64,000 bases of DNA from Spirometra erinaceieuropaei (Eukaryota > Platyhelminthes > Cestoda > Diphyllobothriidea > Diphyllobothriidae): assembly GCA_902702965.1 (NCBI GenBank), contig CACRXP010000016.1, forward strand, positions 1,606,765-1,670,764, given 5' to 3'. Below, one piece after another: positions 1 to 13,420 of the stretch. The notes under the pieces are model-generated. The model saw nothing but the letters and a program-made list of their open reading frames with translations, had not been told where the DNA came from and ran no database searches. The position numbers were made by a program, and so were the translations under genes. Position 1 is the first letter of the stretch; each line of letters begins with the position of its first letter.

Positions 1-2330
<2,330 letters not shown>

Positions 2331-2830
2331 AGACAAAGATTAGATCGTTGTCCGCTTTAGAAGACATTGGATACAAAGGGCTTCGATGTCGTTATGTCTG
2401 CTTCCGTCGAGGTTTTTAAGAGGAAGCTGGATTCGTCTAGCAGTGTGCACTAAATTACCACCCCGATCTCTGTAACCTCGACAAATTCCGCTATTATAAT
2501 ACTACTTGCTATATTTCAGTAACATTGTAAATTGAACTTTTTATTGTACCAGCCCATCGCCTACGCTTACTGACATGCACATATGCAAATTTTGTCCCCG
2601 GACATATTATTTATTTCGCTGCACTCGAAACGACAGCTCTACAACTGCTCGTACCACTAAAATTCGAGACAGTTTGTTTGTCTGTACAGACCTGACGCTT
2701 TTCCGATTATTTGTTACTTTATGATACCTTTTCGAGTTTTTGAGATTTTGCAGTTGCTTGTAAACAAATAGGGAGTTCAAAGGTGAAGACCTACATTTCC
2801 CTCAATAAACTGAACTGAACTGAACTGAAC
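2331..2830 (+). repeat. 3' end remnant of a CR1-like non-LTR element with (TGAAC)n tail
   Basis: The frame near 2395-2455 reads VEVFKRKLD, the typical last helix of CR1-like reverse transcriptases, followed shortly by a stop. About 350 bp of AT-rich sequence then ends in a short (TGAAC)n run at 2811-2830, like the microsatellite tails of CR1-group elements. Everything 5' of this is lost or too decayed to read. Confidence 0.5.
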
Positions 2831-3584
2831 AGCTTAATAAAAATTCCAACATTAGTAGAGGTTGAGTGATATTGTCAGGGAATTGTCTAAGCTCGTGGAT
2901 CAACTGCGAATAAAACCGAACATAGTGAATATGGTAACGCGAAATTCCTGTCGAAGAATACAAATTCCATTCTGCTTGTCCTCCCCACATTACTAAACTT
3001 TGTCAGATAACACACTTCCCACGTAGACAATAAGTGCTCATCGTCACAACTCTCGTTCCGCCTATTTCGGCGACCGTGAGCAGTCTCATCACATTGTTGC
3101 TGCCCGAGCAATATGTGGTGCTTTGCCGACAACCGACGTTAATCTACGCACGACCGGGTGAACCCATACGTAAAGACAGATAAGTTGTGTGCGAGTAGGG
3201 AAAGTAGCTGCAAGAAGGCCTGGCTGATGCTGTCTCGTTGAAGGTTTTCGCACATTATTAAATAAGCTTATAGGTTAATGGGATGAATAAATGTCCTGGC
3301 ACTGCGGGAACAAGTGAATCACGTTCGGGATTTATGTATTAGCATTCAAAGCGATGGCTTATAGATCGTACTGTGACCAAATAGCGGGTGACTTTGTAGA
3401 CCGATGAGGGATTGGAACGTGCAACCGGGATAAGGAAAACCTGACACTGAGTCTGCATTTTTGGCGGCAGAATGGTCCTTTGTGTACTGACGGCAGTACC
3501 GTAGCAACGAGCTTAAAAACGTACAATCCAGGCAAACCGGGATCAAAAAAGACGTTGCATTGTGGAAAAGCGAGAGTGTTGTTT
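2831..3584. other. No gene or recognised repeat
   Basis: Only short, mutually overlapping open frames without known motifs are present. Nothing can be supported here. Confidence 0.4.
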
Positions 3585-3658
3585 AGTATTAATGACGCTA
3601 ACGATGATGGGACCCCGACGGGTCTTTAATAAAAATTATGTATCTATCTATCTATCTA
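3585..3658 (+). repeat. Non-LTR element 3' tail with (ATCT)n
   Basis: The block GGGACCCCGACGGGTCTT followed by an AT-rich stretch and (ATCT)n matches, in reverse orientation, the 3' terminus of the element ending at 18885. There the same GACGGGTC block precedes a (GAATT)n tail instead. This looks like the extreme 3' end of a 5'-truncated copy. Confidence 0.55.
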
Positions 3659-4729
3659 AGACTGCCGTTTAGCCACCGTGATATCGCTGGTAATCTGGAC
3701 GTGACGGCTGAGGCCAACACATGCATGACGCATTGTAACGGTGTGGACTTATTGGCACTGTGTTGGTTAAACACATCTGAATTCCAACGACGTCAGTGAA
3801 ATACCGAATAATCAAGCACACATAAAGGCTGTAATGGGCAGTTCTGGCTAAGCTTCGTCAGCCGGCCTTACCCAACCAAATTTTCCGGTACTTTGGAGTC
3901 GAATCCGAGTTATGTGGTCAATGAAAGTTAGTAAGTCGAACGCTCTGCAACTGAGTTGGAGGTCACCACAGAATTTATTAATAATCGCTATGCGGCTGTC
4001 TACGACGGTCATAGATTCTGCCCAAAGTCACAACTGGTTGCGCATGTGTATTTACCTGACCGGTGGACGTCATTTTAAAAAACGGCTTGTGACCTAGCTC
4101 GTGAAACCTTTTGACGGAAGTTAGGACAATCATTTGGGGGTGATTAGTAATGCTACGTCTTTTACACTGATGCTGATACTTATTCGCCCAGTCTATTTTG
4201 ACAGAGGCCTTTTCTGCATGTACAGTATGTTTATAAGTGATTTTTTCGGTCGAAATATATACAGATTTGGCGTCTACGTTACCCTGTGTTCTGACAATTT
4301 CCTATGCTAATAGGTGGCATAGACTGCGTCTGCGCATCTCTGTGTGTTTTTCTAGGAGAGGAGAATAATTCAAACATGAACCACTCACCAAACGGAACCT
4401 ACTGCACTCCGAAATTGTCTTTTTCCATCTAATAAATCGGATGAAGCAGCGCGGAAGCAAGAAGGCCTATCAACATGTTTATTCCTGTTGCGTATCTGAA
4501 GGCGAACTCGGGCGAAAACCTGTTTGCTTTAGTCAATGGCACCTTAAACAATGTGAAAACGGAAGAATACAGTCAGTTCTCTTGAAACCATTTTGACATC
4601 TGTACTCAGGTCTAGGCTGTTAGCCAACTATTAAACTTGACGGTATTTTTTTTGAAAGTTAGTAAGTGCAAATTTCACTAACGAACTGCTTCCAAAATTT
4701 ATTTTACTTGTGCCATTTTACTCACACTG
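3659..4729. other. No gene or recognised repeat
   Basis: Short open frames only, none with a family signature. The sequence is moderately AT-rich and not obviously repetitive within this window. Confidence 0.4.
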
Positions 4730-5820
4730 TTCTTTGCATGGGCAGACTCACTGAACAGCGAAAACTTAAGTTTGCGGCATTCGACACTGTATCACACCAA
4801 CACCTTCTTCACAAATTGAGCGCTATCGGCATCCAGGGAGATCTTCCGAACTGGATAAGGGCGTCTCTAGTTGGTCATAAACAACGTGTCTGTATTGGAG
4901 ACAATATGCTAGACTGGGTGAATGTGACTAGTGGTGTGCCTCAGGGCTCAATTCAGGGATCATTGCTCTTCATCCTTTATGGTAATGACAGTCTTCAGGA
5001 ATGTGGCTGCGGTAAAATAATGTTTGCCGATGACGTTAGGCTTTGGCAAGTCATCAAGTGTCCAATTGACCAGAGAGCCCTTCAAAACAGTCTGCACCGC
5101 CTACAAGCCTGGTCCAAGAAATGGCTGCTGAATTTCAATGTGCAGCAGTATGCCGTCCGTCATCCGCATCCAGCCAACAACCATTGAACTGAGAGCCTGA
5201 GGGCATATCACCAGTCCACAGAATATTTGCAGAAGGATCTCGGTGCCTGGATAAAGAGCGGCATGAAACCAGCATTGCAGTGCAACAAGGCTGCAAAAAA
5301 CGCCATGGGGAGTGCTGCATGCAATCAAAACGTTCTTTCATAACGTTTGACGAAGACCTTTTTGGGAGTGTTTACGGCAACTTTGTTCGGTCCCACTTAG
5401 AATATGACTTACAAGCATGGTGTCCATGGCTAGTAAAGGACCAAGCATGTCTCGAACGGGTACAACGTCGTGCATCAAAGCTGGAAAACGGTCTAAAAAG
5501 CCAGACCGACACAGAGAGACTGAATTGCCTTAATTTATTCCCTGTGTTACAGTCAGCAAAGAGGTGATCTTATCCTCGTCTACGAGATAATACGAGCATG
5601 AACTTAGCCCTGAGGACATGTTTCAATGACATCTTTCACCCAGTCTTCGTGGTCACCCGATGAAGCTACGGACAACAATGTCCGCGCTGAATCTTCGTTC
5701 TGAATTTCTCACGCAGAGCGTAGTGGAGAAATGGAACGATCTCCCTCAGTCAGTCGTGGAGGCGACGTCCCCGCAACTCTTCAAGAAACGCCCGAATGAG
5801 TATTTGTGACCAGTGTTTTC
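4730..5820 (+). pseudogene. CR1-like reverse transcriptase fragment, degenerate
   Basis: The frame at 4770-5185 contains AFDTVSHQHLLHKL, then SGVPQGSIQGSLLFILY, then MFADDVRLW. These are RT palm motifs, with the catalytic FADD present, followed by AWSKKWLLNFN. A frameshift near 5185 moves the thumb into another frame (5280-5567), which shows FVRSHLEYDLQAWCPW and LERVQRRASKL. The last part to about 5815 has stops and ends near a decayed FKKR-type helix. Fingers, endonuclease and ORF1 are missing, so this is a 5'-truncated dead copy. It is related to, but clearly diverged from, the element at 52.9-57.1 kb. Confidence 0.85.
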
Positions 5821-6059
5821 CCTTGACAGCCTGAACCTGAGCTACGTATTACTCGATCCCCGGAATTTTTTTGAACTCCATGCGACTGAAGTAACGCTTT
5901 TACAGCGAATATTTTCATTGCTCGTGTACAGTTGTATCTAACAAGCTGACATGTAATCAATAGGGTTTTCAAATGCCTTCCCTATTATCCTTAACTATTA
6001 AATAGAAATAAACTAAAGAGGAAGCAATTTTAACTTGACATTCAGACCACCAACCCGCC

Positions 6060-6400
6060 ACCTAACACAAACACACACAGAAACACACACAGGCACAGCG
6101 CAGTTCGAACATCGATTTCGATGATGCCCACCGTGTAACCCACAGACAGCACAGTGGGAGCAGGGGCGGTGACTTGCGCAGGGGTTTATAGTGCCAGTAG
6201 ACTTGCGTAGCATCTACCTACACTCTCTCCTCCTCCCTCGCCTGGGCCCGGTGTCAAGACGGAGTCAAGAAGACCGGAGACGAGGGAGGCCGCAGGTGGA
6301 TGGCTCGGACGGATCCTCACATTGGCGTTCCACCACACCCCCTGGTCCACACAACAAATAACCAGGATTTCAACAAACACAAAATGAGATTTGGAGGCTG
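6060..6400 (-). repeat. Monomer-like module at the 3' end of copy A
   Basis: About 300 bp here, from a CA-rich run through the GTTTATAGTGCCAGTAGACTT block to the CCCCCTGGTCCACACA block, match the first part of the monomers at 12.0-12.7, 38.5-39.4 and 58.9-59.7 kb in the same orientation. After roughly 6400 the sequence switches to the element's own 3' region. The element therefore has directly repeated sequence near both ends. Confidence 0.75.
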
Positions 6401-7184
6401 GCACGACCAAAGCCGCACCAAGGCGTGCCACCAACACCTGGCTCGGATCCCACACTGGGGTGGGAGTGCCATAAAGGCCACATTAAAAAGGAACCATTGC
6501 AGCCTGACACTCAGACCGCCTCCAGTCAAGGAGGAGGTCCAAGTTACCCCGTCAGTTGGCAACATTTCAAGCCACGGCTTTTAGCGCACCGTGATAGCTT
6601 CAAGCGCGTCAGATTGTTTATAGTGAGGAAAGTGCGCTGAGTCGTCGACCTCACTCTCCCTTGCTGTCCCCACAGCCCAGCCGCTGTCCGAGCCGGTCAG
6701 CAGACTGGAGTGGGAAATGGGCGCGGTGGCTGGCACGGTCGACTGACCATGCCTGCGCGCGCCACAGCACGACCTGGCCCCCCATACACACGCAAACACC
6801 AGGATTTCACACAACGGGGGTAACGGCGTGTCTCCCACTTGCGTGAGAGGGCCGTGGAAGGTGCTGCTTCAGCCCATCCCCAGCCCACCAGTCCGCCACT
6901 ACACACAACACCCACACAACGTGACGAACTGCGTGAACCGAGAGCGGGCCTCAATCAGCAACTTTCCTATCCACGACACTTGACGAGTCGGGATAGTCTC
7001 AGACTCAGGTCACCCGTACAGCCGAAGCCGCATGGGGGCCGAGTCGAGATGCACACTTCCCACTGGCGTGGAAAGTAGCGGTTTGGTGTATGCGGTGTGT
7101 GAGTGTTGATGTCTGGTGGGGTGATGATGGTGGTGGTGGTGGAAGGTAGGGAGTGAGTGAATGCGTGGTGTGGCCGGCGGTTGT
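6401..7184 (-). other. 3' untranslated region of copy A
   Basis: This non-coding stretch lies downstream of the zinc-finger stop. It matches 33790-34560 in copy C closely, including the ATTGTTTATAGTGAGGA block and the GCAGCCGAAGCCGCATGGGG block. Scattered open frames on both strands are not conserved between the two copies. Confidence 0.6.
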
Positions 7185-8597
7185 CTACCGCAGGTCGTCG
7201 CGGATGCGCATGTGGCCAAATAGGCCCATGCGATGCCTGAAAGTGCGAGGGCAGTGTGGGCAGTTGAGACGAGCTTGGTGGGTATAGGTTGGTGCTCCAG
7301 GCACTGGTTCGCCAGGCTCTGTGCGATGGATTCGCAAGTGACTGACCAGGCCGATGCGTGGGAAGAATGTGCGTGAACAGTGTGGGCAAGTGAAGTTGGT
7401 GGCGTCAGTGTCAGCTACGGAGGAGGCGGTGATGGTGGTGGTGGTGGTGATGGGCGCGCAGGGCGATGGAGCGAGGGTGTGACTGGGCGTGGTGGATGTG
7501 CTGGGTGTCTTGGGTGTGTCGGAGTTGCGGTCAATTCCGCTCTCGTGGATGCGCATGTGGCCGAAGAGATCCATGCGATGCCTGAAAGTGCGAGGGCAGT
7601 GTGGGCAGTTGAGACGAGCTTGGTGGGTATAGGTGGGTGCTCCAGGCACTGGTTCGCCAGTCTCTGTGCGACGGATTCGCAAGTGACCGACCAGGCCGAT
7701 GTGTGAGATGAAGGTGCGGTCGCAGTGAGGGCAGTCGTAGTCCTGATCCTCATCGCTGGAGTCGAGGGAGGTTGTGGTGGTGGTGGTGGCGGTTGTTGCG
7801 CGCGTGACAGTCGCCTGAGCGGCCGTCGTTGGAGCAGTGGAGGAGGAGGAGGGGGAGGAGGAGGAGGGGGAGGAGGCGGAGTAAGAGGAGGAGGAGGTGG
7901 ATGGAAGTGGTGGTTCAGAAGAATTGTCAGAGTTAGTTGGAGGCAGAGAGGAGGAAGAAGCGGGCGAGGGGACGATGGTTGGTGCAGTCCGAGGGACACA
8001 GTTGGTCCGAAGATGTCCAACAAGTCCGATTCGAGCCCGGAATGTACGTTTAAAACGAGGACAATTTGGAAGCGTTTGTGCGGCGGCGTTGCGGACTGGG
8101 CGAAGTTGGGATTTGCGGGCTTCGCGTTTCACTTTGGCGGCAGCGATGCGGTTGGCTTCGTAGATCGCAGCGCCTGTCTTCACTGCCCTCCTCCAGGTCG
8201 GTCGATCGAGTGCGAGCTTTTCTCTGTTGGTTGGGTTGATTTGCAGGCGCTTCAGGGAAGACTTCAGGGTATCCTTGTAACGGCGAATTTGGCCTCCTTG
8301 ACGGCGAGAACCCGTCGCGACGTCTCCGTAGAAGAGTCGTTTGGGTAGTCGCTCGTCGTCCATGCGCACCAGGTGACCACTCTAGCGCAGCTGCATTTGT
8401 CTCAGCATGGTGTAGATGCTGACGATTCCCGTCCGTTCCAGCACATCAGTGTCGGGGATTCGATCCTGCCAGTTCAGCCTCAGGATGCGACGAAGACAAC
8501 TGAGGTGGAAGTGGTTCAGTCGGCGTGCCTGCTTTGTGTACACCGTCCAAGTGTCCGCTCCGTACAGTAGCGTCGGCAGGATGACGGCCTTGTACAT
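7185..8597 (-). pseudogene. RT C-terminal region and C2H2 zinc-finger array of copy A
   Basis: The frame begins with [15 protein letters not shown] and [15 protein letters not shown], a conserved region just after the RT thumb. An in-frame TAG replaces the Trp of [12 protein letters not shown] at about 8382-8380. The open frame then runs 394 codons to 7185. It encodes a first, damaged finger (CPRF instead of CPRC), two fingers in a pair (CPHCDRTF...HLRIR and CPHCPRTF...HMRIH), and a second pair ending HMRIRDDLR. Finger spacing is C-x2-C-x12-H-x3-H. Linkers are long and rich in Ser, Thr and Pro. The fingers presumably bind nucleic acid, for target choice or RNA binding; that is inference. Confidence 0.85.
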
Positions 8598-8611
8598 CTT
8601 CAGCTTCGTGC

Positions 8612-10372
8612 TCAGTTGAAGACCGTGGCGATTCCAAACTGTGCTTTGGAGGCGACCGAAGGCTTGACTGGCTTTCGAGATCCTGTTGGCGACTTCGTCA
8701 TCGATCTTGGTGTTGCGGGAGAGAGTACTGCACAGGTACGGAAGTTCTCCACCACTTGCTGTTGGGTTCCGTTCACGCTGATTTGCGGCGGCGCGTTGGG
8801 GGGTGTGGCTGAGTTGGGTGGCGTTTGGTGCATCACCACCGTCTTCTGCGTGTTAATGATCAGACCGAAGTTCTCGCTGGCGACGGAGAACAGGTCCATG
8901 CTGCGTTGCATCTCCTCTTCCGAGGTGGTGTTCAGGGCGCAGTCGTCGGCGAAGAAGAGTTCGTGAACGGTGGTTGTGCATACGCGCGATTGGAAGTGCA
9001 TCCGTCGTTGATTCAGTAGGTGACCGTCCGTCCTGTAGGCGATGCGGATTCCAGGGCGTTCGTCGCGGTAGGCGTCCATCAGCATGGCAGAGAACATAAG
9101 ACTGAAGAGGGTAGGCGCCAGCACGCATCCCTGCTTCACTCCATTGGTCACTGCGAACGCCTCTGAGACAGCTCCGTTGTCCGTGACTCGCGCCACCATA
9201 CCGTGCTGCAGCTGACGCACCATCTGAGTGAATCGCTCCGGACAGCCGAATTTCTGCATGATCTTCCACAGTCCTTCACGATTCACCGTGTCGAAGGCTT
9301 TCGTCAGGTCCACGAAGGTAGAGTTCAGGTGGGTCCGCATCTCCTGACACTTCTCCTGAAGTTGACGGGCAGTGAAGCTCATATCCGTGGTCCCACGATG
9401 ACGACGGAAGCCGCATTGGCTTTCAGGCAGAAGGCCCTGTTCGAGATGGGTATTGAGACGGTTGAGGAGGATTCGAGCGAAGATCTTCCCGGCGATGTTA
9501 AGCAAGGAGATGCTACGGTGATTGTCGCAGACTTGGCGGTTCCCTTTTAGCTTGTAGAGATGCACGATGGTTGCGTCTTTGAAATCTTGCGGGACTTCGT
9601 ATTGACGCCACATCTCCTGGAAGAGCACAGTCAGGTGATCCATCAGTTGGGGACCTCCGTGCTTGTAGACCTCAGCAGGGATTGCGTCCGATCCGGATGC
9701 TTCCCCGCTGGAAAGCTGCTGCACGGCCCTGATGGTCTCCTGGAGAGCTGGCGGGAGGTCAAGATCCACGTTGGTCCCTACTTGCGGCAAACGCTCGATG
9801 GCGGCGTCGGAGATAGTAGAGGGGCGGTTGAGGACGCCTCGGAAATGCTCGGCCCATCGCCGTAGGATTTGCGTCTTCTCAGTCAGGAGAGTGCTGCCGT
9901 CGGCGCTGAGGAGAGGAGCAGTGCCTTTCGTCGCCGAACCGTAGACAGCTTTGATCGCAGAGAAGAAGTTCTTCCATTCGTTGCGGTCCGCGTAGCCTTG
10001 GATCTCAGCTTTGCGAGCAGTCCAGGCGTCCTGCATCTCGCGCAGTCATTGCTGAAGCTGGCGGCGACTGCGGCAGAAGGCAGCTTTGTTGTCCTCAGTG
10101 GGGTGATCTACGTAGGCTTTGTGTAGGCGGTTCTTCTCAGCAAGCAGATTTCTGATGGCGGCGTCGTTGTCGTCGAACCAGTCCTTGTGTTGACGGGGAG
10201 CGCGACCGTGGACGGCGAGCGCCGTCGACTGGACCGCGTCTCGCAGTTGACACCAACGGTTCTCCACGGAGGCGTTCTCGGCAGCGGCGTCGGCGGCGGC
10301 GAACGGTAGGTTGTCTAGACGTTGAGCTAGCTCATTGCTGAAATGAAGATGGTGAGCGGGCAAAGACAACAA
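8612..10372 (-). pseudogene. Linker and reverse transcriptase of copy A
   Basis: The linker (10372-10046) opens LLSLPAHHLHFSNELAQRL and is cut from the RT by an in-frame TGA at about 10046 that replaces an Arg codon. The RT (474 codons) shows SGEASGSDAIPAEVYK, HRSISLLNIAGKIFARIL, ESQCGFRRHRGT, VDLTKAFDTVNREGLW, NGVKQGCVLAPTLFSLMFS and the catalytic ELFFADDCAL. The last 50 residues go out of frame near 8740, after the VVENF stretch, by loss of one base compared with copy E. All main palm residues are intact. It is the only copy in this window with the full RT core. Confidence 0.9.
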
Positions 10373-10380
10373 GGCAACAT

Positions 10381-11227
10381 TCAGCTGACGTGGGGTCGCT
10401 TACCTTGTGGTCTCCTGCGAGGCTGTAGGCGAATACGCATATTCGAGATGACGAGGCAATGGTCGGTCCACCCGTCAGCACCCGCGATCGCCTTCGTCCC
10501 CAGCACGTCCCGGTGCTCTCGCCTCCGGACGAGGACATAGTCAAGCAGGTGCCACTGACGCGACCGAGGATGCCTCCAGGTGGCCTCCTCTCGCTCCGGC
10601 AGACAGAAGAAGGTGTTCGTCAGGATGAGGCGGTGTTCTGCGCAGGTGCGGAGCAGCAGCAGACCATTGTCGTTTGAGCCGCGGAGACCGTGGGGACCCA
10701 GCACTCCTCTCCAGGCAGTATGGTCGGTGCCGACGCGGGCGTTGAAGTCGCCAAGGACAATTAACTTGTCCGCCTTCGACACAGTCGCCAAGAGGGCGTG
10801 CAGGTCCTCGTAGAATTTGTCTCTTGCGGCGGCGTCGGGGCTGCTCATCGTCGGAGCGCAGGCGCTGATGATGGTGGCGAATTTGTCCCCCCCCCCGCCA
10901 GAGAGGCAGACGGAGTTTCATCAGGCGATGGTTAATGCCCTGCGGCAAACAGGGCAGTCGTCCCATGATGTCGTTCCGGATGGCGAAGGCGACGCCCGCG
11001 TCTCGTCTCTCTGCCCTGGGTCGACCACTCCAGAAGAAGGTGTAGCCGGCACCCGCCTCCTCCAGTGGGCCTTGTTCGGAGAATCGGGTCTCGCTGAGTG
11101 CGGCGATGTCCACCTTGTAGCGCGCCAGTTCTCGTGCCACTAGCGCCGTCCTCCGTTCCGGTCGGTTGCTCCTCGGATTGTCTAAAAGGGAACGAACATT
11201 CCCGGCTGCCAGAGTGAGCGGACTCAC
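10381..11227 (-). pseudogene. APE-type endonuclease of copy A, frameshifted
   Basis: Residues start [17 protein letters not shown], then [12 protein letters not shown] with the catalytic Glu. A length change in a C-tract near 10890 shifts the frame. The second half (10848-10381) has [25 protein letters not shown] and DGWTDHCLV. The domain is the apurinic endonuclease-like nickase used for target-primed reverse transcription. The final WTDH-C-LV differs from WTDHRLV of copy C. The copy cannot make a complete domain without frameshifting. Confidence 0.88.
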
Positions 11228-12000
11228 CCTGCCAGTCTGGTGGCAACGAGTGGGGCGACGGGAAGGAGGTGGAGAAGAAGGTGACGAAGGAGAAGAAAAT
11301 GCAGAAGAATAGGCAGAGGAAGAGGAAGAAGAGGTAGGGTGAGGAGGATGAGTATGGTTGTTGTTGTCGTTGTTATTGGTATTGTTGTTGTTTCGATTTT
11401 GATTGTTTCGACCATGATTAGACGTCTGTGGCCCTGGCTAGCCTGAAGACGGCGTGGTACCCAGCAATGTTTAGGCCACCTTTTCTAGGCCCTTCCCCTC
11501 GTGGGTGCTGGCAGTGCCATCCCTGAATCGGGCTGCCATGTGCCGTTGTGGCACGGCCGAACTCCACTATGGGACCACGACTTCGGGTTGTAGTGGAGAG
11601 CGACTTGAATTCGCCGTGAGCCGCGGTCTCCGACGGCGTAGGTGAGCGCGTCAAGGCGATGTCGATGTGGAGATCCATCCCGTCACCGGCTGTCCAGCGG
11701 CGTGCAGAGACGAACCACGTCATGATGGTGCCGACGCAAGGTTCCATCCGACCTTCCATCCAGCGGAATCCGCAAACCCTGTGCACACGGCACAGCGCAC
11801 AGGGCCCCCTCACCTGGTTTAGCCCGCCGGTCGAGACGGTTGCCCGGGGTGTGGCCGCTGAGCAGATTCCAGCTACGTGGAGCCACAGGTGAGAGTTGAG
11901 TGTCAGCAAGTGGACGCTAGGCGTAGTCTCACCTGCAAGCAAGTGAGCGACCACCACGACCATCACGTGAACCCACGGCTGACACCCCTACACCACACAC
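11228..12000 (-). other. 5' leader of copy A
   Basis: A 770 bp stretch between the monomers and the endonuclease start matches 37564-38400 in copy C. It contains a (GTT)n-rich segment at 11350-11400 and a GC-rich half. A 182-codon minus-strand frame (11966-11418) shares its first ~50 residues with copy C, but the frame breaks after that and the shared part differs mainly by amino-acid changes. It is best read as untranslated leader. No ORF1-type protein was recognised. Confidence 0.6.
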
Positions 12001-12478
12001 ACACACGCACACACACACACACACACACGACAGTTCGACCATCGATTTCGATGATGTCCACCATGTGCCCCACAGACTGCATTGTGGGAGCAGGGACGGT
12101 GACTTACGCAGGGGTTTATAGTGCCAGTAGACTTGCGTAGCATCTACCCACACTCTCTCCTCCTCCCCCGCCTGAGCCCGGGGTCAAGACAGAGTCAAGA
12201 AGACCGGTGACGAGGGAGGCCGCAGGTGGATGGCTCGAACGGATCCTCGCCTTGGCGCTCCACTCCGCACCCCCTGGTCCACACACAAATGACCAGGATT
12301 TTGACCACAAAACAATGGGGTGGTGGCAGTGGTCCAGTTGTGCGACGAATGCCGACAACAGGGTCCGCCAGCGCACCCCGCGAATGTTGGCATTTGTTAT
12401 TGCGCAGATAACGCCTGCCAGAGTCCGATGTGGCCCCCGTGTTGGTCCAGCGCATCTAACACATGGCCCGTTTAGAGG

Positions 12479-12512
<34 letters not shown>

Positions 12513-12720
12513 CAGTTCGACCATCGATTTCGATGATGTCCACCGTGTGCCCCACAGACTGCATTGTGGGAGCAGGGATGGTGACTTACGCAGGGGTTTA
12601 TAGTGCCAGTAGACTTGCGTAGCATCTACCTACACTCTCTCCTCCTCTCTCGCCTGGGCCCGGTGTCAAGACACAGTCAAGAAGACCGGAGACGAGGGAG
12701 GCCGACACACACACACACAC
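12001..12720 (-). repeat. Two ~480 bp monomers separated by (CA)n upstream of copy A
   Basis: Monomers start at about 12027 and 12507 with the block CAGTTCGACCATCGATTTCGATGATG, each preceded by a (CA)n tract. They contain GGGGTTTATAGTGCCAGTAGACTTGCGTAGCATCTACC and AAGACCGGAGACGAGGGAGG blocks. The second is truncated near 12710. The position next to the element leader resembles promoter-bearing 5' monomers of some mammalian L1 elements; that role is inferred from layout only. Confidence 0.8.
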
Positions 12721-13420
12721 ACTGGGCTGACAATCTTCCAAGCCACGCCTTATAACGAACTGTGATGGCCCGAAGCGTGTCAAATTGTTTATAGTGAGGA
12801 ACATGTACTGAGGCTGTCGATCTTACTTTTTTATTTCCACTTCCAAATCCCAGCGACTGTCCGAGCCTGTCTGTTGACAGATTCGGTGGACGACATATCT
12901 TGTGACCTTGTCTGCGAGCGCCTCATGCACGACCTGGGCCGCCAAACACACGCACCAGGATTTCACACAAGGGGGGTTGGGCGACGTACATCTCCCATGG
13001 GTGAATGTCGTAGGCCATTCAGCCTGGTTCTCAAACCGCCAGTCCGCCACTCGACACAAACACACACAACTGGGCGGACTGTGTAGACTGGGTTGGGGCA
13101 TCAGTCAGTACACGCATAAACGCACACACACGCACACGGCACTTCGATCGTCGAGCCCGACGTTGTCCACCGTGTGCTTCACGGCAGAGAAAGAAGTGAC
13201 GGTGACTTTCACCTGGAGTAGTTTATAGTGAGAGTAGACTTGCGCAGCATCTACAGCACTCTCCCCTCCTCTCTATCAGACCACGGTGTCCAGATACAGT
13301 CAAAAAGACCGGAGGCAGGAGAGGACGCAGGTAGTGGCACGGTGCAGATCCGCACTTTGGCGTACCACCACACTCCCTGGTACACAGCAATTACTTGACC
13401 AGGATTTCAACAAACTGCAG
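12721..13420 (-). repeat. 3' region and terminal module of another, mostly lost, zinc-finger element copy
   Basis: Sequence from about 12720 matches the 3' untranslated region of copies A and C (AGCCACG block, ATTGTTTATAGTGAGGA block, CACCAGGATTTCACACAA block). A degenerate monomer-like module follows at 13140-13420. The coding part is absent. The fragment lies immediately upstream of copy A's monomers, in the same order expected for a tandem neighbour. Confidence 0.65.

Larger units (their letters stand above)
6060..12000 (-). mobile_element. Zinc-finger non-LTR retrotransposon, copy A, near full length
   Basis: Reading on the minus strand, this element has a ~770 bp leader (12000-11228), an APE-type endonuclease (11227-10381), a linker, a reverse transcriptase (10036-8612), an RT C-terminal region and C2H2 zinc fingers (8597-7185), and a ~1.1 kb 3' region ending in a monomer-like module (6400-6060). 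The same arrangement recurs at 38.4-33.5 kb, which supports the boundaries. The endonuclease opening ([19 protein letters not shown]) belongs to the family often mislabelled craniofacial development protein 2-like in animal genomes. Two or three frameshifts and two in-frame stops make it inactive as it stands. Confidence 0.85.

Noticed and set aside
7415..8023. 202-codon minus-strand Pro-rich frame
   Set aside because: Alternative frame of the same low-complexity linker; the C2H2 frame is the one conserved between copies.
7725..8348. 207-codon plus-strand Gly-rich frame
   Set aside because: It is the antisense of the zinc-finger linker of copy A; the poly-Gly comes from complementing Ser/Pro repeats and no motif is present.
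11418..11966. 182-codon minus-strand frame that could be an ORF1 of the zinc-finger element
   Set aside because: Only the first ~50 residues are shared with copy C, differences there are mainly non-synonymous, and no coiled coil or RNA-binding motif is seen.
12000..12030. CRISPR-like or regulatory meaning of the (CA)n tracts
   Set aside because: They are simple dinucleotide microsatellites separating monomers; a eukaryotic context excludes CRISPR.
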